Assembly (NCBI RefSeq): GCF_041321095.1
Contig: NZ_JBGGWE010000019.1
Span: 1-64,000, forward strand
Direction of reading: 5' to 3'
DNA length: 64,000 bases
DNA from: Fibrella arboris
GTDB taxonomy: Bacteria > Bacteroidota > Bacteroidia > Cytophagales > Spirosomataceae
The notes beneath the pieces were generated by a model. That model saw only the letters and a list, made by a program, of their open reading frames with translations. It did no database searches and was not told the DNA's origin. Shown one piece after another: positions 44,100 through 53,356 of the stretch. Within the stretch, counting starts at the first letter, position 1. The number at the start of each line of letters is the position of its first letter. The position numbers and the translations under genes were made by a program.

Positions 44100-46052
44100 T
44101 TAACCAACTTTGTAGATCTGGCAACCGCTTTCTTCAAAAATCAGCATTCCCTGCCCTGCCGGCGATTCAACGTCACCGACGGCGGCCGTGAACAGGTACG
44201 TGTCACCAACCTGCCACGCCAGGGCTGTTCCGGCCACAGCGTCTTTGTCTGGCCTTTGTTTCCAGGTTACTGGCTGGCCAGCAATATCTTTCCAGATCTG
44301 TTCGGCAAAGGCGCGCATCCGGCCAATGGCAACGAACTGCCCGGCGTTCTGGCCCCATACGAACGGGCCGTGGGTCACCTTGTCGGGTTGCGCTTCATCC
44401 GAAATACGGAATACGTAGAGCTTAGTATACTCTTCGTTGGCGCCCCGCTTGCCGTGCTGGTTACGGATCTCGAACCCAAGCCCGACGTAGCTGGGCAATT
44501 CAGGCAGGAACAGGCTGATGAAATACCGGAACAGGTTACCGGTCCGGTAAAATGCATCGAAGCGCGGGTCGTCTTTATCGGCGGTCATGACCGTGAAATT
44601 GGGCGCAAATTGTCGGGTTTCGGCCAGTGCCAGGTACGTGCCAAGCTGCTCGTTGAACGTACCTGAGCCAACTACCATCGATTGCAGATCACCCAGCGTA
44701 GTGTCGGCGTCGATCGCTTCGAGGTGATCGGCTTCGTTGCCATAGGCCATGGTATCGGGTGGGGCCAGGAAGGTCTCGGCGAAGAAGGCGAAATGCGGCG
44801 TTCCCTTGGCCTGTACGTAGTGCTTGATGGTGCGTAGGGGATCGTAATACGCGTCGGGTGTGGCGGGCACACCGTCTGGGCGAAGTTGCACGTGGGCCAT
44901 GTCGCCACGCATGAAGTCGAAGCCGAACTGTTGCTGGCAAGCGTGAACGTGCTGGCATATATACTCCCAGGCTGGCTGGTTGGGCCGGTCGAAATCGAGC
45001 TGCCAGTCGCGGTTATCGTTGTGGCTGTGGTAGAATTTGTACCGCGCCAGTGGGCCGAACACCCGCGAGAATGGCTGCGGCTGGTTGAAGCTGTACTGAT
45101 ACCACACCTGCCCGAACTCATCGGTCACGAAATCATCGGGCACGATGTGCAGGCCCCGGTAGGGTGGGGCCATGGTCATGGGCAGCGTTTCGAAGCCCTG
45201 CGCCGTCAGGTGTTTGATGAGATCGAGGCGACGTTGCAGCCGACCGCTGTAATCGCCGGGGCGACCGAAGAGAATCAGGTGTCGCTGCTGGTCGGTCAGC
45301 AGCGGAATCCGGGTCGAGAAGAAGACACTCTTCGAGTACGTGATCGGGCTGTTATCAGCGCTGCCGTGTTGCTGCAGAAACTGCCAGATGACCTCTTCCA
45401 CATGCCGGTACACGTTCTCGGAATGATCGACTAGCCGGTGCCCATCGCGGTGTACCCACTCGAACAGGGCCGGGTGCACCAGCGCCATTTCCGAGAACCG
45501 ATCCGTATGCGGGATCACGTCCATGCCCACGGTGCGGCCCATGGCATGGATCAGGTTCACGACCACTTTCAACTGCTTATCGACGGTATCGAGCGTGGGA
45601 ATGAACCGGGCCAGATCGACGCTATAAAATTCGGGGTTGATCTGCCAGCTCACCATGCCGTAGAGGCTTCCCACTACGCCCGGCTCCCAGATGGGCAGCA
45701 GGTGAATGCTGTCGTGGCAGGCGGGCAAGGTCAGTATGTAGTTGATCACATTCCAGAACGAACCGATGGTACGCACATTGATGCCCACCATCCGGCTTTG
45801 CTTCAGCCAGGCTCCATGCTGCTGCCCCAATACCGGCGAGGCCACATGCTGCTGCGGGTCGAGCGCCTTCCGCATCATATCGGTACCGAGTCTTTTTTGC
45901 AGAATATCGAGCGTTTGATAGACCGAAAACTGTACGGCTGTTTGCGGCAGCAGATTAGGTACGTAGCTAATTTTACCTGACTGATAGTCAGCCAGGTACG
46001 TTGGGTACTGGCGTTGCCAGTCGGCAGAAAGTGTCTGGATAGTGGTCGGCAT
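44100..46052 (-). CDS. Alpha-amylase-fold (GH13-like) protein of unknown specificity
   Basis: A 650-residue (beta/alpha)8 enzyme. The four GH13 regions can be traced: GMDVIPHTDRF (region I-like), FDFMRGDMAHVQ (region II, nucleophile Asp), FFAETFL (region III, Glu) and VMTADKDDPRF (region IV, Asp but with the usual His replaced). The N-terminal 140 residues are unusual and do not look like a standard carbohydrate-binding module. No signal peptide from the preferred ATG at 46052 (MPTTIQTL). The C-terminus is a short beta domain. It could be a transferase or phosphorylase as easily as a hydrolase. Confidence 0.7.
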   Translation of the reverse strand: MPTTIQTLSADWQRQYPTYLADYQSGKISYVPNLLPQTAVQFSVYQTLDILQKRLGTDMMRKALDPQQHVASPVLGQQHGAWLKQSRMVGINVRTIGSFWNVINYILTLPACHDSIHLLPIWEPGVVGSLYGMVSWQINPEFYSVDLARFIPTLDTVDKQLKVVVNLIHAMGRTVGMDVIPHTDRFSEMALVHPALFEWVHRDGHRLVDHSENVYRHVEEVIWQFLQQHGSADNSPITYSKSVFFSTRIPLLTDQQRHLILFGRPGDYSGRLQRRLDLIKHLTAQGFETLPMTMAPPYRGLHIVPDDFVTDEFGQVWYQYSFNQPQPFSRVFGPLARYKFYHSHNDNRDWQLDFDRPNQPAWEYICQHVHACQQQFGFDFMRGDMAHVQLRPDGVPATPDAYYDPLRTIKHYVQAKGTPHFAFFAETFLAPPDTMAYGNEADHLEAIDADTTLGDLQSMVVGSGTFNEQLGTYLALAETRQFAPNFTVMTADKDDPRFDAFYRTGNLFRYFISLFLPELPSYVGLGFEIRNQHGKRGANEEYTKLYVFRISDEAQPDKVTHGPFVWGQNAGQFVAIGRMRAFAEQIWKDIAGQPVTWKQRPDKDAVAGTALAWQVGDTYLFTAAVGDVESPAGQGMLIFEESGCQIYKVG

Positions 46053-46159
46053 AAAGCAAAAGTAAGTTTTCACTACAGAGTTACACAGCACGAACACGGA
46101 GTTGCGCAGAGAAGATACGACAAGCGGTATAACTCTGTGGCGAAAATACCGGTTTATAC

Positions 46160-47287
46160 ATGTGTATGCAGGACGTAATTATCATCGGCGGCGGATTGGC
46201 CGGCTTAATCAGCTCGATTGAACTGGCGCGGGCGGGCTTTACTGTTACGCTGATTGAGCGAAAGACCTACCCGTTCCATAAAGTCTGCGGCGAATACGTT
46301 TCCAACGAGGTGCGCCCGTACCTCGAATCACTGGGTGTTGATCTGGATAGCCTCGGTGCCGCCCGGATCACCGATTTCTGGCTGTCGGCTCCGTCAGGAA
46401 AGTTACTGACAGCCCCGCTCGACCTGGGTGGGTTTGGTGTTTCCAGGTACGTGCTCGACCATCAGTTGTACCAGCTTGGTCTGGCAGCAGGCGTCGATTT
46501 CCGGCTTGGCCACCGTGTAGATGCCGTCCTGTTCGGTAATGACCAGTTTACGGTTACGCTGGCCAACGGCCATACACTAGCGGCCCGGCTCGTGCTGGGT
46601 ACGTTCGGCAAACGATCGAAGCTCGACAAAACGCTCGATCGGGCTTTTATGCAGCGCCCATCCCCTTTCGTTGGCGTGAAGTACCACATTACTGGCGTCG
46701 ACTTTCCCAAAGACGTTATTGCCCTCCATAATTTCCCGGATGGTTACTGCGGCATGTCGGCCATTGAAGAGAACAAGTATTGCCTCTGTTACCTGACCAC
46801 CCGCGCCAACCTGCGAACGCACGGCACCATTCCAGCCATGGAGAAAGCCATCTTGCACCAGAATCCGCATCTACGGGCTGTTTTCGAGTCAGGTACGTTC
46901 CTGTACGACCGGCCCGAGGTGATCAACGAAATATCGTTCGCGCCGAAACAGGCCGTTGACAATCATATACTGATGGTGGGCGATGCGGCCGGCTTAATTA
47001 CGCCGCTTTGCGGAAACGGCATGGCAATGGCTATTCATGGTGCCAAACTGGCTAGTGGGCTGGCCAACCGTTTTTTACGGAATGAACTCACCCGCGCTGA
47101 CCTGGAACGTACCTACCAAACCAACTGGTCGGCGCTGTTCAGTCGGCGGCTTTGGGTGGGGCGCACCGTGCAGCAACTCTTTGGCCAATCATGGTTAAGC
47201 GAAGCGGCCGTAGCTGTCTTTGGCGCCGTAAAACCTGCCCTACGAACGGTAATGAAACAAACGCATGGTCAGGTGATTGCCACCTGA
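46160..47287 (+). CDS. FAD-dependent oxidoreductase, geranylgeranyl-reductase-like
   Basis: Flavin monooxygenase/reductase fold of 375 residues. DVIIIGGGLAGLISSIELARAGF is the FAD Rossmann motif. RKTYPFHKVCGEYVSNEVRPYLESLG is the typical start of the geranylgeranyl reductase and NAD(P)/FAD-dependent group, with the conserved Cys-Gly-Glu. MVGDAAGLITPLCGNGMAMAIHGAKL is the GD motif. In Bacteroidota such genes often sit near polyketide or quinone pathways; none is adjacent here. The start may be at the second Met (46166). Confidence 0.85.
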   Translation: MCMQDVIIIGGGLAGLISSIELARAGFTVTLIERKTYPFHKVCGEYVSNEVRPYLESLGVDLDSLGAARITDFWLSAPSGKLLTAPLDLGGFGVSRYVLDHQLYQLGLAAGVDFRLGHRVDAVLFGNDQFTVTLANGHTLAARLVLGTFGKRSKLDKTLDRAFMQRPSPFVGVKYHITGVDFPKDVIALHNFPDGYCGMSAIEENKYCLCYLTTRANLRTHGTIPAMEKAILHQNPHLRAVFESGTFLYDRPEVINEISFAPKQAVDNHILMVGDAAGLITPLCGNGMAMAIHGAKLASGLANRFLRNELTRADLERTYQTNWSALFSRRLWVGRTVQQLFGQSWLSEAAVAVFGAVKPALRTVMKQTHGQVIAT

Positions 47288-47404
47288 AACTTGCTTGGTG
47301 TGCCGTATGATAAGTAACTAAGCGAATAAGTGCGGTAGCGCTGACCAACTCGGGCAACGGGCACCGTTTAGTTATTAACTCAACGTAATCGGCCAACCTG
47401 TATC

Positions 47405-48319
47405 ATGAAATCGCTCCACGCTTCTGCCTTGTTCCTGTTTCTGCTTTTTGTCGCCTGTCAGAAATCTGTTGATCCGGTAGTTACCCGCATTGTCAACACA
47501 CCGGACCCAGTAACAGCGCCGGTCAGCAACACACCAACGTTGGTCAGCAGCACTGTGAGCTTACCTGCCCTGGCAGATCTATATAGGCAATTTGCCGCGC
47601 CCATCCCCGCATCGGCCACGCAGCGACTCAAAGAAATAAACGTGTACAAAGACAGTAGCCTGGTAGCCAAATCTACATGTCAGTACAACCCGGTGGGCTT
47701 ACTGGCCTCACGGATTTTCATAGAAGGGCAACCCGGCGGCATTGTCAGCCGGGTCATTTCATACACCTACGGCACCGACTCGCAATTGCTTCGGGAGGCC
47801 GTCTCCAACCTGGCCACCAGCGGATCAGAAGCGCCAACGAGCCTCACGGAATATGCTTATACCAACGGGCTGCTGGCGTCGGTATCCCGACAATCGAGGG
47901 TTTCGTTTTATCCGCTCAACCTGAACAACCACACAACCTATCAGTACACCGGGAAGGCATTGACCAGCGCCACATCCTTAAGTTATTATAACGCCCTTTG
48001 CTCCTGCAATACAGCTTATCCAACCGATTCGACCCGACAGGTTTTTTCCGCCGATACAAAGCAGACCACTCGCGTCGATTCGGTCTGGCTGGTTTGTCCG
48101 CCAAGCGCCGCATGTTCAAGTCAGTTTAGTAGGCAGGTAGCCACCAAAACGGAGCGGGATGCCAGGGGAAACATCGTGTTGATGCAGACCAGTGCCAATA
48201 GCCAGCCACAAGCGAGCTATACGTATAGCCATCAATACACTGGTCCCGATGGGTTAATCAGTAGTTCAGTCAACCAGACATTGGGCCTGCGCTACGTCTT
48301 CGTTTACGAAGGTAAATAG
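47405..48319 (+). CDS. Lipoprotein of unknown function
   Basis: A lipoprotein signal (LFLFLLFVACQK, Cys near residue 19) followed by a Thr/Pro/Val-rich spacer to about residue 50. The rest is a beta-rich domain with strand-turn units such as YNPVGLLASRIFIEG, TEYAYTNGLLASVSRQ and ERDARGNIVLMQTS that recall YD/RHS-like repeats. 304 residues. Probably outer-membrane attached. It precedes the GH92 gene by 74 bases on the same strand but no functional link can be claimed. Confidence 0.7.
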   Translation: MKSLHASALFLFLLFVACQKSVDPVVTRIVNTPDPVTAPVSNTPTLVSSTVSLPALADLYRQFAAPIPASATQRLKEINVYKDSSLVAKSTCQYNPVGLLASRIFIEGQPGGIVSRVISYTYGTDSQLLREAVSNLATSGSEAPTSLTEYAYTNGLLASVSRQSRVSFYPLNLNNHTTYQYTGKALTSATSLSYYNALCSCNTAYPTDSTRQVFSADTKQTTRVDSVWLVCPPSAACSSQFSRQVATKTERDARGNIVLMQTSANSQPQASYTYSHQYTGPDGLISSSVNQTLGLRYVFVYEGK

Positions 48320-48393
48320 CCTTTTCTTGAGCCATTTGACACTTTTTGTGTCCTGTCAAGCCGCAGATTCGGCAAATGAGCATACCTTGAAAC

Positions 48394-50682
48394 ATGATCA
48401 AGTTATGCTGTCTTTTTCTCTTGCAGGGTTTGTGCCTGCTCTCTTTCGCTCAACAGAATCTGGTCCCCTACGTGCATCCGCTGATTGGCACCGAGAAAAT
48501 GGGGCATACGTACCCGGGAGCCACCACGCCGTTCGGCTCCGTTCAGCTTAGCCCCGATTCCGATACGCTCCCGTACGATGTTAATGGAAAATACAATGGC
48601 GATGTGTACCGCTACTGCGCGGGTTACAAGTACGAAGACAAGACCATTGTGGGTTTCAGCCACACCCATTTCAGCGGCACCGGCCATTCAGACCTCGGCG
48701 ACTTCCTGATCATGCCCACCCAGGGTACGTTGCAGCTCAACCCCGGCGTGGCCAACGATTCGAAAACGGGCTACCGGTCGGCTTTTTCACACGCGAATGA
48801 AGTGGCGCAGGCCGGTTACTATAAGGTCAAACTCGACGACCACAACATTATGGCCGAACTAACGGCTTCTGACCGGGTAGGTTTTCATCAGTATACGTTT
48901 CCCAAATCCGACCAGTCGCACATCATCCTGGACCTGGCCGCGGGTATCTACAATTACGACGACAAAACCGTCTGGACGTTTGTGCGGGTGGTGAACGACA
49001 CGCTGATCACGGGCTACCGGCAAACCAACGGCTGGGCACGCACCCGAACGGTTTATTTCGCCCTGTCGTTCTCGAAGCCGTTTAAAGCCTACGGCCAGAA
49101 AAACCTGGACAAGGCGCAGGTGTATCGGGGTTTCTGGCGCAAATTTGATCAGACGCGCAACTTCCCCGAGATTGCCGGCAAGCGGGTCCGTATGTATTTC
49201 GACTTCGATACGAACGAAGGCGAGCAGGTTAAACTGAAAATGGCACTCTCGCCGGTTAGTCAGGAAAACGCGCTGGCCAACATGCAGGCCGAGATTCCTC
49301 ACTGGAATTTTGAGCAGGTAAAAAACAAGGCACAGGCCGCCTGGAATGGGGAACTGAACAAGATTCAGATCGACGCGGCCGAGGATGACAAGGTGAATTT
49401 CTACACCGCCATGTACCACGCCTTCATCAACCCGACTACCTACATGGACGTCAATGGCCAGTATAAAGGGCTGGATCAGGGCGTGCATCAGGCCAGCGGT
49501 TTTACCAATTACACCACCTTTTCGCTCTGGGATACATACCGCGCACTGCACCCTTTCTTCAACCTGATGCAGCCCGCCCGAAACAACGACATGGTGCAGT
49601 CGATGCTGAAACATTATGAGCAGAGTACGTTGAACATGCTACCGGTCTGGTCGCACTACGCCAACGACAACTGGTGCATGAGCGGCTACCACAGCGTCTC
49701 GGTGCTGGCCGACGCGGTGGTTAAAGGCGTGTTTAAAGGCGACCCGAATCAGGCCCTCGACGCCTGTATTGCCACGTCGAATCACCGGAGTTATGAAGGC
49801 ATCGGCGAATACATTGATCGGGGCTACATACCGGCAACGGCCAATGGCACGTCGGTGTCGAATACGCTCGAATATGCCTACGACGACTGGTGCATTGCCC
49901 AACTGGCGAAGAAACTGAACCGGCAGGCTGTGTATGCCACGTACCTGAAACGCTCAGAGAACTGGAAAAATGTCTATGATGCGGCTATCGGCTTCATGCG
50001 TCCGCGCCTGGCCGATGGTTCATTCAAACCGGCATTCGACGTATTCAGTACCGACGGACAGGGCTTCATTGAAGGCAATTCGTGGAACTTCAGCTTCTTC
50101 GTTCCACAGAATCCAACGGCTTTGGTAGCGACGATGGGCGGCCCCAGAAAATTTGCCGCCCGGCTGGATACCTTGTTCGCCATGCACCTGCCCGACAAGT
50201 TTTTCGCCGAAACGGAAGATATCACCCGCGAGGGCATCATTGGCGGCTACATCCACGGCAACGAACCCGCCCACCACATTGCCTACCTCTATAACTGGGC
50301 CGGGCAACCCTGGCGCACCCAGGAACGTATTCGGCAGATTCTCCGCATGCAATACAAACCGACACCCGACGGCCTGGGCGGTAACGACGACTGCGGACAG
50401 ATGAGTGCCTGGTACCTGTTTTCGGCCATGGGTTTTTATCCCGTAGCACCGGGCTCGACGGATTATTCGCTGGGTAGCCCACTGGTTAAAAGCGCCAAAC
50501 TAACGCTGGAGAATGGGCAGACGCTAACGATCGAGGCCCTGAATCAGAGCGACAAGAACGTGTACGTCTCGAAGGTAGTCTTCAACGGAGCAACGCTGTC
50601 TCAGCCGGTTATTACCCACGAAGACCTGCTGAAAGGCGGCAAGCTCACCTTCTACATGAGCGCCAAGCCGACGAAGAAGTAG
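48394..50682 (+). CDS. GH92 family alpha-mannosidase
   Basis: Exported exo-acting alpha-1,2 (or 1,3/1,6) mannosidase that needs calcium. Signal peptide KLCCLFLLQGLCLLSFAQQ, then VHPLIGTEKMGHTYPGATTPFGSVQLSPD, GFSHTHFSGTGHSDLGDFLIMP, TYRALHPFFNLMQP, and GGNDDCGQMSAWYLFSAMGFYPVAPGS with the catalytic acids. 762 residues is the standard GH92 length. It would release mannose from fungal or plant mannans or glycoproteins. No SusCD pair is adjacent. Confidence 0.93.
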   Translation: MIKLCCLFLLQGLCLLSFAQQNLVPYVHPLIGTEKMGHTYPGATTPFGSVQLSPDSDTLPYDVNGKYNGDVYRYCAGYKYEDKTIVGFSHTHFSGTGHSDLGDFLIMPTQGTLQLNPGVANDSKTGYRSAFSHANEVAQAGYYKVKLDDHNIMAELTASDRVGFHQYTFPKSDQSHIILDLAAGIYNYDDKTVWTFVRVVNDTLITGYRQTNGWARTRTVYFALSFSKPFKAYGQKNLDKAQVYRGFWRKFDQTRNFPEIAGKRVRMYFDFDTNEGEQVKLKMALSPVSQENALANMQAEIPHWNFEQVKNKAQAAWNGELNKIQIDAAEDDKVNFYTAMYHAFINPTTYMDVNGQYKGLDQGVHQASGFTNYTTFSLWDTYRALHPFFNLMQPARNNDMVQSMLKHYEQSTLNMLPVWSHYANDNWCMSGYHSVSVLADAVVKGVFKGDPNQALDACIATSNHRSYEGIGEYIDRGYIPATANGTSVSNTLEYAYDDWCIAQLAKKLNRQAVYATYLKRSENWKNVYDAAIGFMRPRLADGSFKPAFDVFSTDGQGFIEGNSWNFSFFVPQNPTALVATMGGPRKFAARLDTLFAMHLPDKFFAETEDITREGIIGGYIHGNEPAHHIAYLYNWAGQPWRTQERIRQILRMQYKPTPDGLGGNDDCGQMSAWYLFSAMGFYPVAPGSTDYSLGSPLVKSAKLTLENGQTLTIEALNQSDKNVYVSKVVFNGATLSQPVITHEDLLKGGKLTFYMSAKPTKK

Positions 50683-50698
50683 GCGCGGGTTGATACGG

Positions 50699-50748
50699 GC
50701 TGTTGTTGCTTTCGCCTAGCCCTTCGACTAGGCGAAAGCAACAACAGC
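50699..50748. repeat. Perfect inverted repeat E, 21-bp arms
   Basis: Arms 50699-50719 and 50728-50748 are exact reverse complements with an 8-base loop. It lies 17 bases past the GH92 stop and is followed by a second hairpin with U-runs, so the convergent gap holds two tandem hairpins. Confidence 0.9.
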
Positions 50749-50758
50749 AGATATAATC

Positions 50759-50794
50759 AAAAAAGGCCCTCCACGTAAGCGGAGAGCCTTTTTT
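50759..50794. terminator. Bidirectional terminator between GH92 and the IPT/TIG gene
   Basis: A 14-bp stem (50759-50772 with 50781-50794, one mismatch) bounded by A6 and T6 runs, the usual form of a two-way terminator between convergent genes. Confidence 0.88.
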
Positions 50795-50814
50795 GATAGT
50801 AGAACCTTTTAACC

Positions 50815-52530
50815 CTACCGGTCGTAATCCGTGTTTTGCGGATTGAAATTCGTCCAGCCAGCGATCCAGTTATCAGCGCCGAACGCACCCCGGTAGGTTG
50901 TTTGTGTAAAGAACGAGCCGGTCAGTTTGCCACCGGTCACCGCGCCGCCTAACAGGGTTGAGCCCGTCTGCGGCAGGAAGTTGGGAGCCGACGTACTGAA
51001 GTTCGCCGAGTTGAGCATCAGTGCGCCGATGTCGCCTGAGCTAACGATCTGGTTCTGGCGCGCCGCCGTGGTCAGGTACGTGTTTGCTACAGCATCGGTG
51101 ATGGCCGCACCACCTACAACCGGCGATAGTGTGTTGGCAAACACGTTGCCGCGCAGGTCAATAATGCCGGCCGTGCTAGTCAGACTGGTGCCAATGCCCG
51201 CCAGGGTACCTTCAATACGAATCCCTTCCGGGTAGCCGTAAACCAGCGAGTTGTAAAGGCTAATCCCCGTATTGCGGCGCAAATAAATACCCGACTGGTA
51301 ATAGCCCGTCAAGGCATTGGCCGCCGAGATGGCCGTAGGCGTGGTGCTGGTGCCGAAATTGCTCATGTTGGCAAAAACCGGGGCCGTTTGTGGTAATCCA
51401 TTCTGACGGGTCAGTGGTGTGCCGTCGGCGTTTTCGCCCGGATCGTAATTCTGCGACTCAAAACCATTGCTACCCGATGGGTCGGCCACGGTGGCATCGC
51501 GCAGGGCCACACCAAACTGTACCTGGCCCGTATAGCCCCAATCGGTGCTCCAGTCGTCGTCGGTAGTGCGATTGGCAACCAGGTATTTAGCAGGTACAGT
51601 ACCACCAAACCAGCCAAAGGCGTCGCCGCTGCTCTGGGTCACCTGCACGTGGTTGATCACCGTACCCGTGCCGACGCCGATGAGCGTCAGGCCAGCCAGT
51701 TTACCATTCGGCGTGCCGCGCTGCCCTGTGCCGGCATACTCGATCCGTACGTATTGCAGCGAGCCGCTATTATCTTCCGGTTCGTTATAGGTCTCGGCAT
51801 TACCCCGAACGCCACCAAAGTAGAGGGTTGCCCCCGGCCGGTTGGTGGGCGATTTACCAATCAACACTACACCGCCCCAATCGCCGGGAAAACGCTGCCC
51901 AGCCGGTTTATTCGATGTAAATATGATCGGCTCGGTAGCGGTGCCGTTGGCAATCAGCTTACCCAGCCGCTCGACCACCAACGTACCTGCGTTACTCTGC
52001 CCGGTTGGGTCAAGGTCTGCACTGCCTCCTTTGATCACCGTACCCGCCTGAATAGTCATGGTATAATTGGCGGCCACGTAGACAAAACCCCGCAGCAGAT
52101 AGATCGTATCTTTCGACAGGTTGCGGTTGCGGAATAGAGTGCCCGATAGTTCAACTACCGGTTTCAAAGGCTTGGGCGATACTGTGAACGAAGTAGTGCT
52201 TTGCACCGTAGTGCCGCCTACCGTTACTGCAATAGCCCCGCTTTGGGCACCTGTAGGTACCGTAACCACCAGCCGCGTCGCTGAGGCCGATACGACAGTG
52301 GCGACAACGCCACCAATACTAACGGTGTTGCTGCCGGGCGTTGTGCTGAAATTTGTTCCGTTGATGGCAATGGTACTGCCCACCGGCGCAGATGCCGGAT
52401 CGATGCTCGTTACCGTTGGCACTACAGGCGTGGGCGTTGGCTCAGGACCCGGATTTTTACAAGCTGCAAAGAAGGCCAACAGCCCAAAAACCAGCCAGAA
52501 GGCGTGAAGCCGCCATGGAGAAGTTTTCAT
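50815..52530 (-). CDS. IPT/TIG-domain lipoprotein with a beta-helix region
   Basis: A lipoprotein signal (LLAFFAACKN, Cys near residue 24) leads a Pro/Thr linker and one IPT/TIG domain (VTSIDPASAPVGSTIAINGTNFS, residues 40-115). The remainder (TLFRNRNLSKDTIYLLRGFVYVA, TIQAGTVIKGG, WGGVVLIGKS, FTTDDDWSTDWGYTG-like) is the right-handed beta-helix type seen in T9SS/SusF-like surface proteins of Bacteroidota. 571 residues. Probably on the cell surface; ligand unknown. A Lrp gene lies upstream on the same strand after 181 bases. Confidence 0.83.
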   Translation of the reverse strand: MKTSPWRLHAFWLVFGLLAFFAACKNPGPEPTPTPVVPTVTSIDPASAPVGSTIAINGTNFSTTPGSNTVSIGGVVATVVSASATRLVVTVPTGAQSGAIAVTVGGTTVQSTTSFTVSPKPLKPVVELSGTLFRNRNLSKDTIYLLRGFVYVAANYTMTIQAGTVIKGGSADLDPTGQSNAGTLVVERLGKLIANGTATEPIIFTSNKPAGQRFPGDWGGVVLIGKSPTNRPGATLYFGGVRGNAETYNEPEDNSGSLQYVRIEYAGTGQRGTPNGKLAGLTLIGVGTGTVINHVQVTQSSGDAFGWFGGTVPAKYLVANRTTDDDWSTDWGYTGQVQFGVALRDATVADPSGSNGFESQNYDPGENADGTPLTRQNGLPQTAPVFANMSNFGTSTTPTAISAANALTGYYQSGIYLRRNTGISLYNSLVYGYPEGIRIEGTLAGIGTSLTSTAGIIDLRGNVFANTLSPVVGGAAITDAVANTYLTTAARQNQIVSSGDIGALMLNSANFSTSAPNFLPQTGSTLLGGAVTGGKLTGSFFTQTTYRGAFGADNWIAGWTNFNPQNTDYDR

Positions 52531-52711
52531 GAAAAGAAGTATAACGTAGATGAATGAGTGGGCCGATCCATACAGCCCCTGTCAACTGCAAGTACGACAA
52601 ACGTATACATCTAGTATATAGCCTACTGTAGAATGTTATCCAACGATCCATTTCCTCCATAGGATAATAGCCATTCCCCGAATTAGTCTATTTTACTACG
52701 TATCACGGCCA
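52531..52711. other. 181-bp gap, no gene
   Basis: Upstream region of the IPT/TIG gene. At its right end a 9-bp inverted repeat (CACGGCCAT / ATGGCCGTG) spans the lrp stop codon and may terminate that transcript. No convincing promoter was picked out. Confidence 0.4.
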
Positions 52712-53170
52712 TCAGATCGGAATGGCCGTGGTGCTTTTTATCTCGGCCATGACGAAAAAACTGCTGATATGCACAATGCCGACAATGACCGACAGCCGTT
52801 CACGGTAAAACTGGTTGTAGGCATCCATATCAGGCACAATAACATGGATCAGGTAATCGAACGTACCCGACACCAGGTGGCAGCTCAGCACTTCGGGCAG
52901 ATCAAGAACGGCCCGATCGAACCCCGCAAACGTATCGGCAGTCTGCTTATCGAGGGTAATCTGACAGAAAACGGTCAGCGGATTACCGATTTTCCGTTTG
53001 TCGAGCACGGTAACGTACCGGTCAATCACGCCCTCCCGTTCCAGCCGTTTGATCCGTTCATGAACAGGTGTTTTCGATAAACTGATGCGCTGTCCTATTT
53101 CCTGAATAGTCAGTCGTGCATCAGCTTGTAACTGGGTCAGAATGGCCCGGTCAATCTTATCAAGCTCCAT
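52712..53170 (-). CDS. Lrp/AsnC-family transcriptional regulator
   Basis: Feast/famine regulator with an N-terminal HTH (LDKIDRAILTQLQADARLTIQEIGQRISLSKTPVHERIKRLEREGVI) and a C-terminal RAM domain (VFCQITLD, EVLSCHLVSGTFDYLIHVIV). The frame extends to 53272 but the ATG at 53170 (MELDKIDR) gives the standard 152 residues. It is divergent from alanine dehydrogenase with a 186-base gap, and Lrp/AldR proteins commonly control ald, so autoregulation and ald control are likely. Inference from position only. Confidence 0.92.
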   Translation of the reverse strand: MELDKIDRAILTQLQADARLTIQEIGQRISLSKTPVHERIKRLEREGVIDRYVTVLDKRKIGNPLTVFCQITLDKQTADTFAGFDRAVLDLPEVLSCHLVSGTFDYLIHVIVPDMDAYNQFYRERLSVIVGIVHISSFFVMAEIKSTTAIPI

Positions 53171-53309
53171 ATGAAGTCGGCGAACGGAAAAATGAATAGT
53201 CGGGAATGTCAAAACAAGGGTCAGAAAGAATATTATCCTAATAAAGCACCATATATAAGTGAAATTTCCCAAATAAATAACTAATACTAGAAAACAGTAG
53301 TTGATTTTT

Positions 53310-53317
53310 TAGTTTTG
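53310..53317 (+). promoter_or_regulatory. Candidate -7 box (TAnnTTTG) upstream of ald
   Basis: TAGTTTTG matches the Bacteroidota -7 consensus and lies 40 bases before the ald start. No TTG is present at the expected -33 position, so the promoter may need an activator such as the divergent Lrp protein. The region is AT-rich. Confidence 0.45.
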
Positions 53318-53356
53318 TAAGTATTAACACAGAGCACTCTCAACTTCAGAAACCGC

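Noticed and set aside
46071..46140. Weak inverted repeat (ACAGAGTTA / TAACTCTG) upstream of the FAD reductase gene
   Set aside because: Arms of about 13 bases with mismatches and a 40-base loop; too weak to list with the long inverted repeats.
49000..49614. 251-codon antisense frame within GH92 and a 277-codon antisense frame within ald
   Set aside because: Shadow frames of highly conserved enzymes; translations are His/Val/Arg-rich without domain logic.
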